From: Aphidius gifuensis
Lineage: Eukaryota > Arthropoda > Insecta > Hymenoptera > Braconidae
Length of the DNA stretch: 64,000 bases
NCBI RefSeq assembly: GCF_014905175.1
Contig: NC_057789.1
Location: 19,463,555-19,527,554 of the forward strand
Reading direction: 5' to 3'
Of this stretch, positions 57,597 to 64,000 are shown piece after piece. Position 1 is the stretch's first letter; each line of letters opens with the position of its first letter. The position numbers and the translations under genes are program-made. The notes beneath the pieces are model-generated. The model worked only from the letters and a program-made list of their open reading frames with translations. It made no database searches and was not told the origin of the DNA.

Positions 57597-57669
57597 AGTT
57601 CATAAGAGACTGATTTGCTGTGGTATAAAACAGATGAATTTATATCATTTGTGCTCAGTACTCATCACG
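57597..57669. promoter_or_regulatory. 73-bp divergent promoter region of the Polinton cassette
   Basis: This short interval separates the PLA2 ATG (minus) from the ATPase ATG (plus). It contains TATAAAA on the plus strand at 57624-57630, about 40 bp before the ATPase start. The minus-strand block must be transcribed from here or from inside the ATPase gene. Confidence 0.45.
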
Positions 57670-58386
57670 ATGGAATATCAGAAACAAGCTCTCAAATTAC
57701 CAGTTATCAACTTTGATTTAATTACGTTAAAAAGTGGTGATGGTTTCAAAGAAAAACGTCACGGTGATCTACTACCAAATACAATAAGATGTGCAATTAT
57801 TGGAGGAAGTAATTGTGGTAAAACAAACGCTTTAATGAGTTTAATTGTTGATCCAAATGGCTTACGATTTGCTAATATTTACATTTATAGTAAATCATTA
57901 TACCAACCAAAATATCAATATTTGAAAAAATTACTTGAACCACTTGAAGAAATAAATTATTATAAACTTTCTGATAATGATCAAGTAGTACCAGTTGACG
58001 AAGCGAAACCGAATTCATTGTTTACATTTGATGATGTTGCGACTGAAAAGCAGGATCATATTAAAGCTTTTTTTTGCATGGGAAGACATAAAGCTGTTGA
58101 TTCGTTTTATTTATGTCAATCATACGCACGGATCCCTAAACATTTGATACGTGATAATATTAATTTTTTAATTGTTTTCCCACAAGATGATACAAATCTA
58201 AAACATATACATCACGATCATGTTAACATTGACATGGACTACAGTAAATTTCGTCAAATGTGTGTGGATTGTTGGAAAGAAAAATATTGCTTTTTGTGTA
58301 TTGATAAAGATAGAGATATAGATAAAGGAAGGTATAGAAAAAATTTTGACTGCTTTATAACTATAAATAACAAAACGATTTGTTAA
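57670..58386 (+). CDS. FtsK/HerA-type genome-packaging ATPase (A32-like), 238 aa
   Basis: I choose the ATG at 57670 (MEYQKQALKLPV), because the longer upstream frame overlaps the divergent gene and lacks similarity. Walker A is GGSNCGKT (residues 45-52) and Walker B is LFTFDD (117-122). The following CMGRHKAVDSFYLCQSYARIPKHLIRDNINFLIVF is the usual sensor/arginine-finger region of poxvirus A32-like and Polinton ATPases. Role: ATP-driven DNA translocation into the capsid. Intact; 37 bp before the next gene. Confidence 0.9.
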   Translation: MEYQKQALKLPVINFDLITLKSGDGFKEKRHGDLLPNTIRCAIIGGSNCGKTNALMSLIVDPNGLRFANIYIYSKSLYQPKYQYLKKLLEPLEEINYYKLSDNDQVVPVDEAKPNSLFTFDDVATEKQDHIKAFFCMGRHKAVDSFYLCQSYARIPKHLIRDNINFLIVFPQDDTNLKHIHHDHVNIDMDYSKFRQMCVDCWKEKYCFLCIDKDRDIDKGRYRKNFDCFITINNKTIC

Positions 58387-58423
58387 ATTTTATTAGTTAA
58401 TTGTAAAATCTTGAAGGGTCAAC

Positions 58424-59362
58424 ATGCCTCTTTGTGAACAAGAACTAGTTGATGAAACAAAATTATTAAGTGAAATTGAAAAAGTACAAAATGTTATTCG
58501 TAAAAAATATAAATTGTTAAAATTAGACAAAGAAAATATATCAGAAACTGCGAATGAATATTTAAAACCAGTTGTTACACCGCTTAACAAATTAGCAGCA
58601 CAAATACCAACAACCATTAAATCATCAACAATTGATGATGAAATACTTCCGAATGAAAAAAATACAAATTATGAGGACAATAATTCAATTTATGAGTCCA
58701 ATAATAGTACTTCAGATATTGATGATACAATATATGATCAAGAACCTGAATATGATACTGCTAATGAAGGTGACATAACATTTGTGAGAGATGAATCAAA
58801 TAATGATTTAATAAATGAATACTTGAAAAAAATCAATAGTATACAGTGGGATAAAGATTACGGAATAAGACTAGTTAAATCAGACTACAAGATCGGAAAT
58901 GCTAAAGTATTATTCAATGATGATAAAATAAATATTTTTGATACATCATACGAGATAACACCTGGATTAATGGAATTATTATTCATGAAGTCACCAAATA
59001 AAAGAATCATCACTGATATTGATGAAAAAAATTATAGTGAAATTATTCATAACACAAATGCACATCATCGATATCATAGATCAAATATGCCAATAAAAAA
59101 TCTAGCATCTCAAAAATATATTGATTTTATTGCATCACCTGAAAGTAATAATGAGCATTACGGTACTGGATTATTACCAACAGCTATGAGAGTTGACAAA
59201 AATATCTCATCAACAGTGAATTATGTATATTGGGATAATCCGAATGAGCTTGTTGATCGTTTACGATTATTAATTGCATCGAGAGCAGCTGGTAATCCAA
59301 ATCACGATAATGAAATCATCTCAATTATCGAAGAGTTAAGAGAAAGAGGATTAATATATTAA
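58424..59362 (+). CDS. Conserved Polinton-associated protein of unknown function, 312 aa
   Basis: The N-terminus has a predicted coiled coil (SEIEKVQNVIRKKYKLLKLDKENI). The centre is acidic and Asn/Asp-rich. The C-terminal domain has SIQWDKDYGIRLVKSDYKIGN, TPGLMELLFMKSP and YVYWDNPNELVDRLRLLIAS, ending IISIIEELRERGLI. I recall this C-terminal pattern from hypothetical proteins next to the ATPase in insect Maverick-like elements. Catalytic residues are not evident. A structural role is possible. Intact and co-oriented with the ATPase and integrase. Confidence 0.65.
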   Translation: MPLCEQELVDETKLLSEIEKVQNVIRKKYKLLKLDKENISETANEYLKPVVTPLNKLAAQIPTTIKSSTIDDEILPNEKNTNYEDNNSIYESNNSTSDIDDTIYDQEPEYDTANEGDITFVRDESNNDLINEYLKKINSIQWDKDYGIRLVKSDYKIGNAKVLFNDDKINIFDTSYEITPGLMELLFMKSPNKRIITDIDEKNYSEIIHNTNAHHRYHRSNMPIKNLASQKYIDFIASPESNNEHYGTGLLPTAMRVDKNISSTVNYVYWDNPNELVDRLRLLIASRAAGNPNHDNEIISIIEELRERGLIY

Positions 59363-59412
59363 TATAAAAAAATAAATATAAAAAACAGTCAGTAGTCATC
59401 AGTCAAAGAATT

Positions 59413-60335
59413 ATGACAGACTATAAAAAAGATGTTGTGCGTGAATTACATGCTCCAGCAAGAAAAAATTTTTTACGTCGTAAAGTTGATATCAGAGACA
59501 AAGATGAAACATGGCAAGCAGATCTTGTCGAAATGATTGAATATTCAAGTGTAAACTCTGGATTTAAATATATTTTAACAGTTATCGACATTTTTTCAAA
59601 ATTCAGTTGGGCTGTAGGACTCAAAAATAAAACTGGAAAAGAAGTATCATCAGCGATGGAATCAATATTTAAAAAGGGAGAATTGACAAAAATCTCCATG
59701 TGGATCAAGGAACCGAGTTTTATAATTCTACATTTAAATCAATGCTAAAAAAATATAATGTTCATATGTACTCAACATTTACTCATTTAAAGGCATCAAT
59801 AGTTGAAAGATTCAATAGGACCATTAAAAACAAAATGTATTTCGAATTTAGCATGCAAGGGAATTATAAATGGTTAAAACTATTACCAAAGTTAATTGAG
59901 AAATATAATAATACTAAACACAGAACTATTAAAATGAAACCAATAGAAGTTGATGGTAAAAAAATTTCAATTTTGAAAAGAACAGTGTACAAAAGTTTGA
60001 ATTATTGTTATATCAAACCTAAATTCAAGTTGAATGATCATGTTAGAATAAGTAAATACAAGCATGTTTTTGAAAAAAATTACATTCCAAACTGGACAAA
60101 TGAAATATTTAAAATTGTAAAGGTTAATAAAACATCTCCTGTCACATATAACCTTGAAGACTATCAAAAAAATCCAATAAATGGTTGTTTTTATCAACCA
60201 GAGTTACAAAAAGTTCGACACAAAGATATTTATTTGATAGAAAAAATTTTAAAAAGAAGGGGTAATGAAGTGTATGTAAAATATTTGGGATTTGATAACA
60301 CGCATAATCAATGGTTAAATAAATCAGCATTATAA
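59413..60335 (+). pseudogene. Polinton integrase (rve) with chromodomain, single frameshift
   Basis: Frame 59413-59748 carries ETWQADLVEM (first catalytic Asp, residue 37) and the RNase H-like core. The frame changes near 59690, just before the second catalytic motif. 59700-60335 carries DQGTEFYNS (second Asp), ASIVERFNRT (Glu, about 34 residues later), the C-terminal SH3-like region, and a terminal chromodomain (DIYLIEKILKRRGNEVYVKYLG, then QWLNKSAL). Role: insertion of the element with 6-bp duplications. Everything except one base seems intact, so this is either a young lesion or a sequencing or assembly error. Confidence 0.85.
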
Positions 60336-60840
60336 AAAAATTCTATATTTTGTGTTTGTTTATTTTAATATTAATATATACTACCAACTAAAAAAAGTCT
60401 GATATCACTAGCAAATCTTGGGAATTTACATTCTAAACTATTTTACTTATTATACTTAGTATACATATTATATGTATTATACGTATTATTTGACAGGGCG
60501 GACATGTTATGCTGCAGACTAATTCACAGAGCAGTAGAAGGTGGCTCTTCTGGGCGAATTCCGGGAATTTGGTTCCCCCTCCTTTCCCCCTCGTGTGTGT
60601 TGTGCATTAAAAATAAAATAGCATAGGAGTGAGTGAGAGGTATGTGTGTGAGAGAGAGGTATGTGTGTGAATGTATATAGTATAGGATGCATGGGGTTGT
60701 ATGGTATAGGATGAATGAATAAGGGCGCGTAGTAAAAATGCATGGGTGACGTCACGGGGCAACGGTGAAGTACATATAGAGCATAGGTAAGCGTAGTATA
60801 GAAATAGAATAAGAATAGAGCATAGGTAAGCGTAGTATAG
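60336..60840. other. Spacer between Polinton integrase and the next gene
   Basis: It begins AT-rich, then becomes GC-richer at 60530-60840 with repeats of GAGCATAGGTAAGCGTAGTATAG (near 60780 and 60818) and GAGGTATGTGTGTGA. No coding similarity. May include upstream regulatory sequence of the gene at 61704. Confidence 0.45.
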
Positions 60841-60844
60841 AATA

Positions 60845-61215
60845 AGGAAATCGTACAGGTAGATAGTTTTTTTAGCATAGAGTTTTCAGTTGTTTTTTTT
60901 AGTATAGTTTTTTGGGTTAGTATTTTTAGTATAGAATTTTCAGTAGAGTTTTTTTTCGTATAGTTTTTTTGCTTTAGTTTTGAAATACAGGTGTTTAGTT
61001 ATATAGTAGGAAAAAAAGAATAGAGTTTCAAGAAAACATAAATAAAAGTAGTTTTTTTAATATAGTTTTTCTGTTTAGTTTTTTTAGTATAGTTTTTCGG
61101 TGTTAGTTTTGAAATACATGTGTTTAGTTTTATAGTAAGGAAAAAAGAATAGAGTTTTGAGAAAACATAGAATAAAGGAGTTTTTTTTAATATAGTTTTT
61201 AGTTTCGTATTCAAA
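60845..61215. repeat. Tandem repeat upstream of the six-exon gene
   Basis: Two copies of a ~120-bp unit can be aligned (TTTTGAAATACAGGTGTTTAG near 60978, TTTTGAAATACATGTGTTTAG near 61106). Each is followed by GGAAAAAA.GAATAGAGTTT and GAAAACATA. Flanking sequence has shorter TTTTTTAGTATAG repeats. Confidence 0.75.
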
Positions 61216-61703
61216 TCGTATAAGGGTAGAATAGAAAAAATCATCCCGCTGTTAATTTAGTTTACGAACGACATAAATTTTTCTGAAGTTTAAAATGTTG
61301 GTTTTGTTATTTTATTTTTACGACTTAAAAAAGGTAAGTTTTTATTTTAAGATGTTGTATAGGATTTTTTATGAACTGATTTTCTAAAAAATTTTTTGTA
61401 GTTTAAAATGTTTCTTTTGTTATTTTATTTTTACGAGTTGCATGTTTTTTCAGATTTCCATGCCGAGGGTTAATTTTTTTTCGATAGACTTTTTCTAAAT
61501 GTTCCTGCTGTTTATTATCTAATTTTACGAGCGACTTGCGATGGGTATTTACAGATTTTTGTACGTGGAAAAGAGTCATAAAAACAGTGGGTTATTTTTT
61601 TGTATTTAAGTAAGTTTTACCGACAAATTTCTGAAAATTTTAAGATACACCTGTTATTTTTTTTTTGATTTTCTGATTTTCTATTGGCAACATCTTAGCA
61701 AAA

Positions 61704-63717
61704 ATGGACCAATTAGAAATGATAAGTATTTATGGTGGTGGGAAAATGGGCCTGACTAAAATTATTTTGACTATCAACCCTAAAAATTTTCACGACAAGT
61801 GTCAGTTGTGTTTTCCGGGTCTACTAAGTCACATCTTAACTACTAAAATAAAAATGAAACGCGGACTTGAAAGTAACGAAGTTGCATTTACTTGTAAAAA
61901 AAAAAAAGTAGAAGATAGCCGTGATAAAAAATGGGAACATGAAATTTATAAATATCCTGAACTGTTAAGCGAGCTGAAAAATTTAAAGTGTACTGTGATT
62001 GCCCGCAGATATTGGGTCTCCGGGTTTTTCAAAGATTTCCCCAAAAAAGATAGGGAACTTCATGATTTTATTCGATATAAATTACTCGGTAACCCGACAG
62101 ATATGCGCTATATAGAAGAGTATCCGGAATTAGAAGTGCAATTTAAAAAAATTATACAACGAGTTCAAGATAAATATATTGCAAGAAGTGAAAAAAGTGT
62201 AGCGTCTGAAAAAAGTTCTATACAGTGTGAAGATGTGGTGAAGGATTTTGAGAAGACCGATGAGGATGATATGATGTTTTTAGGTAAATAAATTTTCAAT
62301 GATACTTTTTTCTTAACTAATAAATAAAATAAATTTTCAATATAAAAAAAAATTTTTCAATACTTTTTTTCAACAAATAAATTTTCAATACTTTTTTAAC
62401 AAATAAATTTTCAATAAAAAAAAAAAAAATTTTCAATACTTTTTTTCAACAAATAAATTTTCCATAAATAATTTTTCAATACTTTTTATAGACATTGAAA
62501 TGCCAGTTGACGAAATTGTGATAAACAATGAAATCCTGGTTAATGAGGCTGAACGGGAAAATGACATGGTTGACACAGACCGAGAATATGAAATGCCAGT
62601 TGACGAAATTGTGATAAATAATGAAATACCAGTCAATGTACCTCTTGAAAATAATGACATGGCTAACACAACCCGAAAATATGAAACAGCGGCGGAACTG
62701 TTTGCCAATGCACAGTTGGAGATACAAGAAAATGAACCAGTTGATGAGGAGTTCGCTAAGTTTTTTGCAGGTGAAATATTTTTTGTTCATAATATTTTTA
62801 CGCGTTATAGAATAATAATAATGATAATAATAATTTTATGTTACAGATCTAGAACAAAGTGCTCTTGAAGAAAATGGACTTAAAGAAATAACGTATTCAG
62901 AAATTAAAAAACCTGCAATTACGTCGGTGAAAATATTACCACCAACTAAACGAATTACAATGAATTCTAAAAAACAAAAAGGTAAATATTTTATAAAATA
63001 AAAAAAAATAGAAAAAAATTTTATGGTAATAATAATAATAATAATAAAATATATTTTTTTATTACAGAAGACAGTAAAGATTACAATACAAAAAAAGAGG
63101 ATCCAGTATTACCTATTCGATCCGGGAAACACGGAAAAAAAATAATAGCCGTAAATGATGGTGAAGGTAAATATTTTATAAAATAAATAAATAGAAAATA
63201 TTTTAAAATATAATAATGATAATAATATTAATCATATATATTTTTTTATTACAGAAGACAGTAAAGATTACAATACAAAAAAAGAGGATCCAGTATTACC
63301 TATTCGATCCGGGAAACACGGAAAAAAAATAATAGCCGTAGATGATGATGAAGGTAAATATTTTATAAAATAAATAAATAGAAAATATTTTAAAATATAA
63401 TAATGATAATAATATTAATCATATATATTTTTTGTATTGTAGATGACGTGGTTATATTAAGCCAATCGTCAACGTCTTCGTCATCATCATCGTCATCGGG
63501 GTCATCGTCATCGTCATCGTCATCGGGACCACCCCCGATTATGAACGAAAATAATGTTGCTGAGGAGTATGATAAAAAAAATAAATATCGGGCTGAAGCA
63601 GGGTCCTTTATTTACGTCGAAAAACCTAAAAGATTCCGTAGATATTACAGATTTCTGCGTGACTGCAGGGTTATCAATGCCCAAATAAAGCAGCAACGCC
63701 ATATCGTCATTTTGTAA
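61704..63717 (+). CDS. Six-exon gene of unknown function, 488 aa predicted
   Basis: Exons 61704-62283, 62492-62770, 62847-62981, 63068-63166, 63255-63353 and 63443-63717 are joined by GT-AG introns, all in phase 1, giving one frame of 489 codons including the stop. The N-terminal ~190 residues form an apparently folded region (CQLCFPGLL; KWEHEIYKYPELLSELK; GFFKDFPKKDRELHDFIRYKLLG). The rest is acidic and low-complexity: a 30-residue repeat with MPVDEIVINNE in exon 2, a duplicated 33-residue unit (EDSKDYNTKKEDPVLP) in exons 4 and 5, then DDVVIL, which looks like a SUMO-interacting motif, and a poly-Ser stretch with Gly. Start ATG has a good context (CAAAATGG). I do not recognise the family. 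Host gene, or gene associated with the adjoining Polinton; undecided. Confidence 0.65.
62284..62491 (+). repeat. Intron 1 with AAATAAATTTTCAATACTTTTTT repeats
   Basis: The intron consists largely of four or five copies of AAATAAATTTTCAATA, each followed by a T run and CAAC. Non-coding. Donor GTAAAT, acceptor TTTTTATAG. Confidence 0.7.
63068..63442 (+). repeat. Tandem duplication of a 99-nt exon with its intron
   Basis: Exons 4 and 5 are identical apart from about two or three substitutions near the 3' end (GTAAATGATGGTGAAG versus GTAGATGATGATGAAG). The introns following them are nearly identical (AAATATTTTATAAAATAAATAAATAG). The repeat unit is about 187 bp. Both exons are 99 nt and phase 1, so the duplication keeps the frame. 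Confidence 0.9.
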
Positions 63718-63985
63718 AGGCTGTCATGAAAATGGCGGATGGGTGAACAACCACATATCCACAACCATCACCAATACCCAATCCAATTTTGAAAAACGAC
63801 AACAACGTGATGATAAAATAATAAAATGTTTACAAAACCAAATCCGTGAGCTCGAAGAATCACTAAACAAAACTAAATGTGATCTCTGCTGTGGAAAACC
63901 AATTGTAAATGAATTTGGTCATTGTGAAGGCTGTGCCCAATTAATAGATAATAATAATAATAATAATAAAAAAATAAATAAATAA
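63690..63985 (+). CDS. CxxC-rich ORF downstream of the six-exon gene (partial or alternative exon)
   Basis: The frame reads CKGCHENGGW.. from about 63711, then a predicted coiled coil (CLQNQIRELEESLNKTK) and CDLCCGKPIVNEFGHCEGC, followed by poly-Asn. Cys pairs of the form CxxC spaced like this suggest a zinc-binding domain. There is no ATG in good position: a GTG lies at 63743 and the frame is open only back to about 63690. It overlaps the end of the six-exon gene in another frame, so it may be an alternative last exon or a frame-disrupted continuation. Confidence 0.4.
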
Positions 63986-64000
63986 ATAAATTGTTTTTAT

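Larger units (their letters stand above)
53120..60335. mobile_element. Polinton/Maverick-like element (virion and integration genes), no polymerase seen
   Basis: This region holds the diagnostic Polinton set: double-jelly-roll capsid, minor capsid, adenain-like protease, FtsK/HerA packaging ATPase and retroviral-type integrase, along with a PLA2-domain protein and small ORFs. Genes lie in two divergent, tightly packed blocks meeting at 57597-57669. No protein-primed DNA polymerase B frame and no long inverted repeats were found between 49000 and 64000, so the element is partial, rearranged, or has its polymerase elsewhere. Boundaries given are those of the coding cassette. Confidence 0.85.

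Noticed and set aside
60519..61244. 119- and 81-codon minus-strand frames
   Set aside because: They read through the GAGCATAGGTAAG and TTTTTTAGTATAG repeats and show no domain.
1..64000. CRISPR array or bacterial operon
   Set aside because: Direct repeats here are simple or transposon-derived with no unique spacers, and gene structure is eukaryotic (GT-AG introns, Pol III tRNA features).

Overview
The window looks like an AT-rich, transposon-dense stretch of a metazoan (arthropod) nuclear genome. Spliced introns, a tRNA-Tyr-like locus with an intron, several retrotransposon classes, terminal-inverted-repeat (TIR) DNA elements and a Polinton/Maverick all point that way. Hymenoptera, perhaps a parasitoid wasp, is my best guess from the mix of elements; nothing in the sequence proves it. 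No bacterial operon, CRISPR array or rRNA is visible.

Layout. 1-2395: minus-strand non-LTR retrotransposon ORF with reverse transcriptase, running off the left edge. 2396-9434: AT-rich sequence with microsatellites, a tandem array (3186-3675), an orphan transposon end (3730), a small foldback (5152-5412) and a decayed repeat, 'copy A', carrying a J-domain remnant and a cysteine-containing ORF remnant (6330-8160). 9435-11680: Ty3/Gypsy integrase end plus a broken third ORF. 14655-20436: multi-exon pseudogene with FLYWCH, MULE-transposase-like and RING regions, interrupted by a 2.6-kb TIR element with a perfect 8-bp target-site duplication (TSD) and by an 843-bp palindrome in its last intron. 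20696-20987: solo Copia LTR. 21020-23200: two foldback elements. 23532-24239: fragment of a virus- or transposon-like gene. 24558-26660: about 88-bp tandem array broken by a tRNA-derived SINE. 26662-34755: decayed minus-strand Gypsy element whose 5' region is split by 'copy B' (31506-34318), flanked by a 6-bp AAGATG repeat. 34764-38559: minus-strand non-LTR element with ORF1 and ORF2. 38702-43769: full-length Copia with apparently identical 292-bp LTRs and TSD TTTAT. 45088-49024: TIR element containing a non-LTR retrotransposon lacking its RT half. 50385-52890: foldbacks, a C2H2 zinc-finger pseudogene and tRNA or tRNA-like loci.

53120-60335 is the most notable region: a Polinton/Maverick-like cassette. 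It has a 112-aa small protein, then a compact minus-strand virion block (PLA2-like protein, adenain-like protease, minor capsid, a 59-aa ORF, double-jelly-roll major capsid), then a divergent plus-strand block (packaging ATPase, a 312-aa protein, and a chromodomain integrase with one frameshift). The morphogenesis genes are all open, but no type-B DNA polymerase or long TIR is visible here.

61704-63717 is a cleanly spliced six-exon gene of unknown function (488 aa predicted), with a tandemly duplicated 99-nt exon and all introns in phase 1, followed by a short CxxC-rich ORF at the right edge. Most other coding sequence belongs to mobile elements in different states of decay.
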